64,000 nt of DNA from Chloroflexota bacterium (lineage in GTDB: Bacteria > Chloroflexota > Anaerolineae > Anaerolineales > Villigracilaceae): positions 1 to 64,000 of the forward strand of contig JACRBL010000026.1 in NCBI GenBank assembly GCA_016234485.1, read 5' to 3'. Within the stretch, counting starts at the first letter, position 1. Each line of letters starts with the position of its first letter. This document shows, piece after piece, positions 27,954 to 33,911 of this stretch. Under the pieces are notes generated by a model, which saw nothing but the letters and a program-made list of their open reading frames with translations, was not told the origin of the DNA and searched no databases. Made by a program: the position numbers and the translations under genes.

Positions 27954-28084
27954 CATTGGAAGAGTTTTTCTTTGTCCAGCCATGCGTTCACGCCGTCTTT
28001 GGTCAGGCGGGCGTAGAGTGCGCGGACGGGGTCACGGTCCGCGTGGGCATGGCAGAGAAAAACTTTGAGGGGGCGGGGAGGCAT
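27950..28084 (-). pseudogene. TIR 5' fragment R1
   Basis: The minus strand from the ATG at 28084 still reads as a TIR start: MPPRPLKVFLCHAHADRD, then ALYARLTKDGVNAWLDKEKL, then stops after 44 residues. It is nearly identical at DNA level to the first codons of the gene at 25537-26580, and it lacks the catalytic glutamate region. It separates the HTH cassette from the PIN module. A CGCGGAC..GTCCGCG hairpin lies within it. Confidence 0.75.
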
Positions 28085-28094
28085 AAGGATGAAA

Positions 28095-28127
28095 AAAACG
28101 ACGCGTCCATACGCAACGCGTCGTTTT
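28095..28127 (-). terminator. Terminator of the PIN module
   Basis: A perfect 11-bp stem (AAAACGACGCG with CGCGTCGTTTT) is followed by a T run on the minus strand, just past the stop of the small gene ending at 28130. Confidence 0.75.
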
Positions 28128-28129
28128 GG

Positions 28130-28351
28130 TTATTTGGCTTTCTTCTTTGCTTCGCGCTTCTCGCGAATTCGTTTGAGAACGGCGTCCATGTCCTGATCGT
28201 CCAACCATGCATGGCGATCTTTGGAGTAGTCGCCGTGTCCCGTTTCAAATTGCTGGAGGAAGCGTACCATACCGACAATCCCAAGTTCACGCGCCAGCGC
28301 TTCCATGCCCGCGATGCGGATTTGTTCGAGAGACATTGTTTGTGCGTTCAT
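28130..28351 (-). CDS. Small partner protein of the PIN toxin (putative antitoxin)
   Basis: The 73-residue protein (MNAQTMSLEQIRIAG, then ALARELGIVGMVRFLQQFE) ends in a lysine- and arginine-rich tail. Similar short proteins are common next to PIN-domain genes in Chloroflexota and cyanobacteria; this recollection is not checked. The start at 28351 shares ATGA with the PIN gene stop, so the two are co-translated. The order is toxin first, antitoxin second, the reverse of most VapBC pairs. An antitoxin role is inferred from position only. Confidence 0.65.
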   Translation of the reverse strand: MNAQTMSLEQIRIAGMEALARELGIVGMVRFLQQFETGHGDYSKDRHAWLDDQDMDAVLKRIREKREAKKKAK

Positions 28352-28794
28352 CAAATCATCTCCTCTACCCATGCAAGAGGGTTCACCACTCGTACGTGTA
28401 AACGGTTTGAAATTCGTTTTGCCAGTTTCAGCAGACGGTCATCGGTTGACAGGAACACGTCCGCTTTTGCGCTTTCCGCGCAGGCGATATGCAACGAGTC
28501 GAATACTTTGAAGCCTTCGTTCTGCAATTTCTCGGCGCGTTCGGCCACGGCTTCGCCAATCACAACGCTGTCCTTGATAAAGTCTGATAGTAATCGCGCA
28601 CGACTCAACTTTTGCGTATCGGGCGTTTGTTCGATTTCATCCATCAGAACTTCGCTACCGATCCAATCCCATTCGCCTTTTTCAATTCGAGACAGAATCG
28701 CCAAGACCGCTTCGGACTCGAGGCGAATTCTTTCCTGAGTCTGGTCATCGAATGGACGGTTGAGACAACATGTGTCGAGATAGATTTTCGTCAT
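28351..28794 (-). CDS. PIN-domain ribonuclease (putative toxin)
   Basis: This 147-residue PIN protein has the acidic metal site: D near the start (YLDTCCLNRPFDD), a central glutamate (DEIEQ), FDSLHIACAE, and STDDRLLKLAK. PIN toxins of VapC type cut RNA. The ATG at 28794 is chosen; the six extra codons upstream would need TTG. TATAAT lies about 17 bases upstream of this ATG. It is followed by the overlapping small partner gene and a terminator, forming one two-gene cassette between TIR fragments R1 and R2. Confidence 0.8.
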   Translation of the reverse strand: MTKIYLDTCCLNRPFDDQTQERIRLESEAVLAILSRIEKGEWDWIGSEVLMDEIEQTPDTQKLSRARLLSDFIKDSVVIGEAVAERAEKLQNEGFKVFDSLHIACAESAKADVFLSTDDRLLKLAKRISNRLHVRVVNPLAWVEEMI

Positions 28795-28837
28795 TGTGAT
28801 TTCCAGTGGCAATTATACCGCCCAAATTCAAGGAGGG

Positions 28838-29005
28838 TCACGCGTCCATGCCGTCCTCCCTGGCACCGTGCGGCTTAAGCCTTACCAAGGCAGGTGTGGT
28901 TAGGTGGGCCGCTACGCGGAGTGCGCGGACGGGGTCACTGTCCGCGTGGGCGTCCCACAAGGGGATGATATGGCAGAGGAAGACTTTGAGGGAGCGGGAA
29001 GGCAT
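28838..29005 (-). pseudogene. TIR 5' fragment R2, with an inserted hairpin element
   Basis: The minus strand starts with MPSRSLKVFLCH-like codons at 29005 and follows the TIR gene start, but it is broken by small insertions. One is a 40-base variant of the palindromic element that begins CCCTGGCACC and ends CAGGTGT (28858-28897). Another is an altered GGGCCGCTACGCGGAGTG segment shared only with R3. No functional protein is possible. Confidence 0.7.
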
Positions 29006-29020
29006 AAAGATGAAGGTGGG

Positions 29021-29368
29021 TTACTTTTCAAACTCAGTGATTATCTTCTTGATTTTTGCAGATGAAATGTCTGATTGTTCGGTCTTGGAGTAAATCGTTA
29101 AGAGCACGACAAAGGTTGCCGTTTTCAGGTAATAAATTGCGCGATAGCCGCCTCTCTTGCCGCGCGAAGTGTCGCTATTGCGAATGCGAACTTTGAAGAT
29201 TGTGTAGCCTGTTCCCTGTACTTGGTCGCCGATAAATTCCCCATGCTGGATTTGGTCAATAACGGGCTAAATATCAGAACGAATATGATGATACTTTTTT
29301 GACAGTTCCCGCAGATTGCGCTTGAACTCCGGAGTAAAAGCAATCTCAATCGTTGGTTTATGTTGCAT
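29021..29368 (-). pseudogene. RelE/ParE-family toxin interrupted by one TAG codon
   Basis: Read on the minus strand from the ATG at 29368, the frame encodes a complete 115-codon RelE-like toxin: MQHKPTIEIAFTPEFKRNL at the start, GYTIFKVRIRNSD, GKRGGYRAIYYL and FVVLLTIYSKTEQ near the end. Codon 34 (29267-29269) is TAG, where relatives often have glutamine, so one C-to-T change would explain it. Everything after it is intact, which suggests recent loss. The upstream antitoxin overlaps by 11 bases and is intact. Confidence 0.8.
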
Positions 29369-29576
29369 TGATCCCATCCCACAATTGATCAATTGGCAGA
29401 AGTTCGTTATTCATTGCCTCTTTCCAGCCTTGCGCGAAGCTTTCATCGGCAGGTTTAAGCGTTACGGTCTCGCGGAACAGGCGGATCATATCCAATAACG
29501 CAGGCAGATATTCATCAGGCGTTTTATGAATTTCCTGAGAAATTTTCTTTTCGTAAACGGATGGATAAGTATTCAT
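29358..29576 (-). CDS. Antitoxin of the broken RelE-type module
   Basis: The 72-residue acidic protein (KKISQEIHKTPDEYLPALLDMI, then LFRETVTLKPADESFAQGW) resembles small antitoxins encoded just upstream of RelE-type toxins. AGGAGA precedes the ATG at normal spacing, and TATAAT lies 25 bases further up. The stop codon is inside the first codons of the toxin frame. With the toxin stopped at codon 34, this may now be a solitary antitoxin. Confidence 0.65.
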   Translation of the reverse strand: MNTYPSVYEKKISQEIHKTPDEYLPALLDMIRLFRETVTLKPADESFAQGWKEAMNNELLPIDQLWDGINAT

Positions 29577-29611
29577 TGTCTTTCTCCTGAACTATACCGT
29601 AATTATAATGC

Positions 29612-29791
29612 TCAATCCTGGCCTGGGAGGAGTTTTTCTTTGTCGAGCCATGCGTCCACGCCGTCTTCCCTGGCACCCCCCGCCAGGGCAGGTGTGGTGA
29701 GACGGGCCGCTACGCGGAGTGCGCGGACGCGGTCACGGTCCGCGTGGGCGTGGCAGAGAAAGACTTTAAGGAGGCGTTTGATTTCAGTCAT
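29612..29791 (-). pseudogene. TIR 5' fragment R3, with an inserted 28-base element
   Basis: The minus strand from 29791 matches the TIR gene start and continues to the LLPGQDW codons. The palindromic element CCCTGGCACC..CAGGTGT sits at 29668-29695 in the middle of the ARLTKDG codons. The changed segment GGGCCGCTACGCGGAGTG is shared with R2. It separates the RelE-type module from the first MntA/HepT pair. Confidence 0.75.
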
Positions 29792-29845
29792 AAGTGTCCC
29801 ACCATAATTGGTGTGACTGAATTATACGAGCATTTTCACATGTTG

Positions 29846-29851
29846 TATAAT
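29846..29851 (+). promoter_or_regulatory. -10 element of the first MntA/HepT operon
   Basis: A perfect TATAAT lies six bases before the mntA ATG, so the transcript would start at or next to the start codon (a leaderless mRNA). No ribosome-binding site is present. No clear -35 is seen. Confidence 0.5.
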
Positions 29852-29857
29852 CAAAGC

Positions 29858-30148
29858 ATGACACGAAGAACTGTGATCACCCGCATCCGCAAACACCGCG
29901 TCCAATTGGAAAAATTGGGCGTGAAGTCATTATCTCTGTTTGGATCGGTTGCACGTGGAGAAGAACATCCAAATAGCGACGTGGATATACTGGTGGAATT
30001 CAAAGGAAAGGCCACGTTCGACCGCTACATGGATACAAAGTTCTACCTGGAAGATTTACTCGGCCGAAAGGTGGATTTGGTCACTCCGAAAGCGATCAAG
30101 CCGCTCATGAAACCATATATCATGCAGGATTTAGTCCATGTCGCGTAA
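29858..30148 (+). CDS. mntA: MntA-type nucleotidyltransferase antitoxin (copy 1)
   Basis: The 96-residue protein has the minimal nucleotidyltransferase motif GSVARGEEHPNSDVDIL: GS, a 10-residue loop, then DxD. In characterised pairs MntA adds AMP to HepT and so silences it. The start at 29858 is chosen because homology begins at MTRRTVITRIRKHR and a -10 lies just upstream. It overlaps the hepT start by 11 bases. The third acidic residue is expected in KVDLVTPK. The pair is intact. Confidence 0.85.
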   Translation: MTRRTVITRIRKHRVQLEKLGVKSLSLFGSVARGEEHPNSDVDILVEFKGKATFDRYMDTKFYLEDLLGRKVDLVTPKAIKPLMKPYIMQDLVHVA

Positions 30149-30476
30149 CGAGTCGCTTTACCTTGTGGATATTCAAGACGCGTGTAAAAAGGTTTTGAAA
30201 TTCACGAAGGGCATGACCTACAAGGACTTCGTTCACGATGATTTACATTTTGACGCGGTGTTACGAAACTTGGAAATCATTGGCGAAGCCGTAAAGAATA
30301 TCTCTGAAGAAACGCGACAAAAATACCCAGATGTGAAATGGCGGAAGATCGCGGGCTTTCGCGATATTGTGGCGCATGAATATTTTGGAGTTAATGAAGA
30401 AACAGTTTGGGATATTGTCGTGAACGAGATTCCAGCATTACTGGCGATTGCGAAAAAGATGTGCGGGGAAAAGTAA
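30138..30476 (+). CDS. hepT: HepT-type HEPN ribonuclease toxin (copy 1)
   Basis: This 112-residue HEPN protein (DUF86) has the catalytic Rx4-6H motif as RDIVAHEYF near residue 90 and the usual helix IIGEAVKNISEETR. HEPN toxins of this type cut RNA, often tRNA. It overlaps the mntA gene upstream, fitting a two-gene module. The stop is followed by TIR fragment R4 after about 30 bases. Confidence 0.86.
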   Translation: MSRNESLYLVDIQDACKKVLKFTKGMTYKDFVHDDLHFDAVLRNLEIIGEAVKNISEETRQKYPDVKWRKIAGFRDIVAHEYFGVNEETVWDIVVNEIPALLAIAKKMCGEK

Positions 30477-30508
30477 CGCTCAAATCTACCTTGCCATTTT
30501 CAATCACA

Positions 30509-30583
30509 AGAGTTTTTCTTTGTCGAGCCACGCGTCCACGCCATCTTTGGTGAGACGGGCCCTGCGGAAGTGCGCGGACGGCT
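30509..30583 (-). pseudogene. TIR 5' fragment R4, fused to a broken hepT
   Basis: The minus strand reads RLTKDGVDAWLDKEKLL, identical in sequence to the TIR gene, then a stop. Its upstream end runs without a break into hepT copy 2 at GCCGTCCGCGC, a stretch both genes share (AVRA in both proteins). This suggests a join at microhomology. Confidence 0.7.
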
Positions 30584-30693
30584 TTATCATCCTCTTTGAA
30601 AGTCTCATAATCCATACCGCGCGTGAATTTCTGGATTTCGGCAATCGAGTCCAAAATATCCCGAACACGGTCTTGCCAACCTCTAGGCGACAC
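30574..30693 (-). pseudogene. Truncated HepT toxin (copy 2)
   Basis: About 40 codons remain (MSPRGWQDRVRDILDSI, then EIQKFTRGMDYETFKEDDK). The rest, including the catalytic Rx4-6H motif, is gone and replaced by TIR fragment R4. The start overlaps the stop of mntA copy 2 by 11 bases, the same overlap as in copy 1, so it was once a normal pair. The remaining peptide cannot be an active ribonuclease. Confidence 0.78.
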
Positions 30694-30976
30694 GGATCAA
30701 TTCCCCCTTGATGCGTTCGTTGATATAAGGCTTCAAACTGTCAGGGGTGCCGATGTCAACAGAGCAACCGAGTAGTTTTTCAAGGTAATCTTGTAAGGCA
30801 AATAAACCAAAATAACCAACTGGACGGTAAAACTCTACGAGCAAATCTACATCACTAGTCGCAGTGGCTTCGTTCCTTGCCACTGAGCCAAATAGCAACA
30901 AGGATTTCACACCGAATTGCTTTGTCATTTCGGCGTTTTTTTGTTTTAGGATTTGGAGAACAATATCCTGTTTCAT
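30683..30976 (-). CDS. mntA: MntA-type nucleotidyltransferase antitoxin (copy 2)
   Basis: The 97-residue protein has the motif GSVARNEATATSDVDLL (GS, 10-residue loop, DxD) and YLEKLLGCSVDIGTPD toward the end. It resembles copy 1 in design but differs in most residues, so the two are not recent duplicates. Its HepT partner is truncated. As in copy 1, a TATAAT lies immediately upstream (seven bases) with no ribosome-binding site. Confidence 0.82.
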   Translation of the reverse strand: MKQDIVLQILKQKNAEMTKQFGVKSLLLFGSVARNEATATSDVDLLVEFYRPVGYFGLFALQDYLEKLLGCSVDIGTPDSLKPYINERIKGELIRVA

Positions 30977-30983
30977 GTCAAAT

Positions 30984-30989
30984 ATTATA
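30984..30989 (-). promoter_or_regulatory. -10 element of mntA copy 2
   Basis: TATAAT on the minus strand lies seven bases before the ATG, implying a leaderless transcript as for copy 1. The expected -35 region lies within TIR fragment R5. Confidence 0.45.
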
Positions 30990-30997
30990 CGTCAATT

Positions 30998-31063
30998 ATC
31001 TCGCGCACAGCCTTGCGAATCTCCAATTCCCAATCCTGGCCTGGGAGGAGTTTTCCCGTGTCC
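30998..31063 (-). pseudogene. TIR 5' fragment R5
   Basis: On the minus strand this reads LLPGQDWELEIRKAVREI, the TIR segment that follows directly after the part present in R4. A TAA replaces a tryptophan codon upstream. R4 and R5 therefore flank the second MntA/HepT pair with neighbouring, not overlapping, parts of the TIR start. Confidence 0.7.
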
Positions 31064-31108
31064 AGTTATGCGCCTCTCAAGGGACTGATGATTGAGGGGG
31101 AAAGAATA

Positions 31109-31136
31109 GACGACAGCAGGAGGCAGGGCTGTCGTC
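31109..31136 (-). terminator. Terminator after hypB
   Basis: A 9-bp stem (GACGACAGC with GCTGTCGTC) lies 20 bases beyond the hypB stop. The minus strand shows a modest T-rich tail (TATTCTTTCC). Confidence 0.55.
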
Positions 31137-31155
31137 TTTGAAAAGCAGATCACAT

Positions 31156-31818
31156 TTATGAATTACGTTTTACGTTTTGGATCAGCCAATCAATCCACGC
31201 ATCCATCCCTTCGCCCGTGCGACACGAGAGCGGGAAGGTGATGAGATCGGGGTTAAGCGCCTGCACGCCGCTGGTGAAAAATTCCATGCGGAAGTTGATG
31301 TAGGGCAGCAGGTCAATTTTGTTGACGACCAGCGCGTCCACGCCGCGGTACATGCCTGGATATTTGTGCGGCTTGTCGTCGCCTTCGGGGATGGAGGCCA
31401 CGAGGATGGATTTGTGCGTCCCAAGTTTGAACGACGCGGGGCAGACGAGGTTGCCGACGTTTTCCACGATGAGCAGATCGAATTTTGTGAGGTCAAGTTG
31501 TTCCAGCGCGCCGCGCAGCATGACCGCGTCCAGATGACATTCGCCGCCTGTGTTGATCTGGATGGAGGCCAGCGCGCCCGCGGCCGCGGCTCGGTCGGCG
31601 TCGAGCGAGGTGGCGATATCGCCGTCCACGACCGCGACCCGCGCGAGGGACGCGAGACGCGGCAACGTCTGCTCGATCAGCGAGGTCTTGCCCGCGCCAG
31701 GCGAGGCCATGATGTTGATGGCGAAGACTCCCGCCGCGTCCAATCTGGCGCGGTTTTCTTCGGCGAGGCGGTCATTGGCGCTGAGGATGTTTTCGACGAT
31801 GGGGATGCGTTGGGTCAT
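31156..31818 (-). CDS. hypB: Hydrogenase nickel incorporation GTPase HypB
   Basis: HypB is a GTPase that delivers nickel to NiFe hydrogenases (and in some bacteria urease). The 220-residue protein has the P loop GAGKTSLIEQ, the nickel site region NTGGECHLDA, DLLIVENVGNLVCP and the guanine motif NKID. There is no histidine-rich N terminus. The start is the ATG at 31818 (MTQRIPIVEN), overlapping hypA by four bases. The last codons resemble a TACGTTT heptamer repeat. No hydrogenase structural genes are in the window. Confidence 0.93.
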   Translation of the reverse strand: MTQRIPIVENILSANDRLAEENRARLDAAGVFAINIMASPGAGKTSLIEQTLPRLASLARVAVVDGDIATSLDADRAAAAGALASIQINTGGECHLDAVMLRGALEQLDLTKFDLLIVENVGNLVCPASFKLGTHKSILVASIPEGDDKPHKYPGMYRGVDALVVNKIDLLPYINFRMEFFTSGVQALNPDLITFPLSCRTGEGMDAWIDWLIQNVKRNS

Positions 31819-32162
31819 GTTTGCTCCACGTCTATTGCTTCGACAAAAAATTCCTCTCCTGAAATCACCTTCGCGCCGACGCTTCCGCAGTTGGGGCAGA
31901 GGAGTTCCATTTCTTTCGGGTGATATTTTGTGAAGCAGGCCATGCACTGCAACTCGGCGGGGACGCGGCGGAAGTGAAGTTTGGCGCCGTGCGCGAGAGT
32001 GCCTTCGGCGATCATGTCCCAATAAAACTGGATCGAGTCATCCACCATAGTGGAGAGTTCGCCCATCACGATGTGGATGTTGACGATGCGCGCCGCGTTG
32101 GATTTTTGCGCGTGGCGCAGGGCAATCTCCAAAATGGATTGGGTGACGGGTAGTTCGTGCAT
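31815..32162 (-). CDS. hypA: Hydrogenase maturation nickel metallochaperone HypA
   Basis: HypA binds nickel and works with HypB. The 115-residue protein begins MHEL, where H2 and E3 help bind nickel, and has the zinc site C73xxC76 and C89xxC92. It lies between the dihydrouridine synthase gene and hypB, with one base to the upstream stop and an ATGA overlap to hypB. The three form one minus-strand operon. Confidence 0.93.
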   Translation of the reverse strand: MHELPVTQSILEIALRHAQKSNAARIVNIHIVMGELSTMVDDSIQFYWDMIAEGTLAHGAKLHFRRVPAELQCMACFTKYHPKEMELLCPNCGSVGAKVISGEEFFVEAIDVEQT

Positions 32163-32163
32163 A

Positions 32164-33156
32164 TCAGGCTACTTTGATTGTATCCCCAATCGTCTCGGCG
32201 CTCTCCTGCGCGGCGGCATAAATTTGGCTGATGAAAGTCATAAACTCCTCGGCGGGACGCTCGCGCAGGATCTGTTTGCGGGTTTCGCGAGAGAGATTTT
32301 GCATCATCAAATATTGGATGGCGTGTTTGCGGAAGAGACGCTGTCCGTCCGCATTGCCATAAAATTGGACGTTACGCTTCACGTGCTCGTAGACGACGCG
32401 CTGGACTTCCTCGGGCGGGACTTGCTCACGATCGAGGCCCGCGAAGATCCACGGGTTGGCGATGGCGCCGCGCCCGATCATCACCGCGTCGCAGTTGGTG
32501 TATTGTTTCATGCGCGCGATGTCTTCCACTTTTCGCACATCCCCGTTGCCGATGACGGGAATCTTGACCAGCGACTTCACTTCGGCAATCGCGTCCCAGT
32601 TGGCGTGACCCGCGTATCTCTGCTCCTTCGTCCGCGCGTGGAGGGCGATCAGCGCGCCGCCGTTTTCCTCCACGATGCGGGCGATGAGTTTGTAACTCTG
32701 GTAATCGTCCCAGCCGAGACGAATCTTGCCCGTGACGGGAATCTCCAGCGCGGCGCTCAACTTGCGGAAGGCGCGCGCGATCTTAAGCGGGGAGCGCATC
32801 ATGCCCACGCCCGCGCCGCGTCGCGCCACCGTTTTGGCGGGACAGCCCATGTTGATATCTATGATGTCGGGACGGAGTTCTTGTACCTTGAGCGCGGCTT
32901 CCAGAATCTCATCGGGATCATCGCCGTAAAGTTGAAACGCGATCGGGCGCTCGGCCTCTTCAAAATAAAATTTCTTGCCAGGTTGTTTGGAGCGGCTGAG
33001 AACCTTCTTCACGTCCACGAACTCGGTGTAACTCATGGCCGATCCTAACCCGCGGCAAATGGAACGGAACGGCCAGTCGGAATAGCCGTCCATCGGCGCG
33101 AGGATCGTGTCGCCGTAGATGGGGATGTCGCGGATGTGGAAGGAGGGAACGAGCAT
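32164..33156 (-). CDS. dusB: tRNA-dihydrouridine synthase (DusB type)
   Basis: The enzyme reduces uridines in tRNA D loops with FMN. The 330-residue TIM barrel shows APMDGYSDWPFRS, INMGCPAKTVARRGAG with the catalytic cysteine, HARTKEQRYAGHANWD, and VIGNGDV followed by MIGRGAIANPW at the phosphate site. I chose the ATG at 33156 (MLVPSFHI); the longer frame reads back through the hairpin at 33177-33202 and is not homologous. It is first in the operon with hypA and hypB, an unexpected partnership. Confidence 0.9.
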   Translation of the reverse strand: MLVPSFHIRDIPIYGDTILAPMDGYSDWPFRSICRGLGSAMSYTEFVDVKKVLSRSKQPGKKFYFEEAERPIAFQLYGDDPDEILEAALKVQELRPDIIDINMGCPAKTVARRGAGVGMMRSPLKIARAFRKLSAALEIPVTGKIRLGWDDYQSYKLIARIVEENGGALIALHARTKEQRYAGHANWDAIAEVKSLVKIPVIGNGDVRKVEDIARMKQYTNCDAVMIGRGAIANPWIFAGLDREQVPPEEVQRVVYEHVKRNVQFYGNADGQRLFRKHAIQYLMMQNLSRETRKQILRERPAEEFMTFISQIYAAAQESAETIGDTIKVA

Positions 33157-33176
33157 GGAGAAAAGTATAACAGAAA

Positions 33177-33202
33177 CCCCTCTCCCAGATTTGGGAGAGG
33201 GG
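33177..33202 (-). terminator. Hairpin between msrA and dusB
   Basis: CCCCTCTCCCA pairs perfectly with TGGGAGAGGGG across a four-base loop. It sits 11 bases past the msrA stop and 20 bases before dusB. The GGGAGAGGGG type recurs at 51060-51098, so it may be a dispersed repeat serving as a terminator. Confidence 0.6.
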
Positions 33203-33212
33203 CAGGGGGCGG

Positions 33213-33764
33213 TTACACTGCCTGTTTCTTCAACTTGTCCAAAAAATGCTTGCGGAACTTCACCACCTTCGGCGCGACGACCGCCATGCAATAGGGCTGA
33301 TAGGGATTGTTGGCAAAGTATTCCTGGTGATAATCCTCTGCCACGTAAAACTTCTCGAACTTCGCCACCTCGGTGACGATGGGATTCGGCCACAGCCTCG
33401 CCTCGGTCAATTCGCGGATGACCGCCTCGGCGTCCGCGCGTTGCGCTTCGTCGTGATAAAAGATCGCGGAGCGGTACTGAGTCCCCTCGTCCGCGCCCTG
33501 GCGGTTAAGCGTGGTTGGGTCGTGGATGGTAAAGAAGACCGTCAGCAGGTCGCGGTACGAAAGCACGGACCCGTCGAACGTCACTTGCACGACCTCCGCG
33601 TGTCCCGTCGTCCCTGTGCAGATTGCTTTGTACGACGGATTGTCAACGTGACCGCCCGCGTATCCCGACTCAACGGAAACGACGCCGTTCAACTCGTCGA
33701 AGACCGCTTCAAGACACCAGAAGCATCCGCCAGCCAATGTTGCGATTTGATGATTTGCGTTCAT
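33213..33764 (-). CDS. msrA: Peptide methionine sulfoxide reductase MsrA
   Basis: MsrA repairs S-sulfoxides of methionine in proteins. The 183-residue protein has the active site GGCFWCLEAVFDEL with catalytic C14, then GYAGGHVDNPSYKAIC, GHAEVVQVTFD, and YRSAIFYHDEAQ. The ATG at 33764 has AAGGAG eight bases upstream. Length is typical of single-domain MsrA; no MsrB is attached. Confidence 0.93.
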   Translation of the reverse strand: MNANHQIATLAGGCFWCLEAVFDELNGVVSVESGYAGGHVDNPSYKAICTGTTGHAEVVQVTFDGSVLSYRDLLTVFFTIHDPTTLNRQGADEGTQYRSAIFYHDEAQRADAEAVIRELTEARLWPNPIVTEVAKFEKFYVAEDYHQEYFANNPYQPYCMAVVAPKVVKFRKHFLDKLKKQAV

Positions 33765-33867
33765 GATAAAGACTCCTTCTCGATAAAGTGGATGATGACA
33801 GCCTGTCAGCATGTTGGACGATGCGGGTCTCGAAAATATTATTAAGCGGAGATTACAGTTTAAAAAG

Positions 33868-33897
33868 TTTTCCCGCAGTTGAACTGCGGGAAAACAA
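33868..33897 (-). terminator. Terminator-like hairpin after clpC
   Basis: TTTTCCCGCAGTT and AACTGCGGGAAAA pair almost perfectly, 15 bases past the clpC stop. The core CAGTTGAACTG is shared with the repeats at 38059 and 43906. Confidence 0.6.
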
Positions 33898-33911
33898 CGT
33901 GGGACAAAATG

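Noticed and set aside
29267..29269. TAG as pyrrolysine codon or programmed readthrough in the RelE-type toxin
   Set aside because: There is no sign of a pyrrolysine system or readthrough context in the window, and a simple C-to-T change from CAG explains it.
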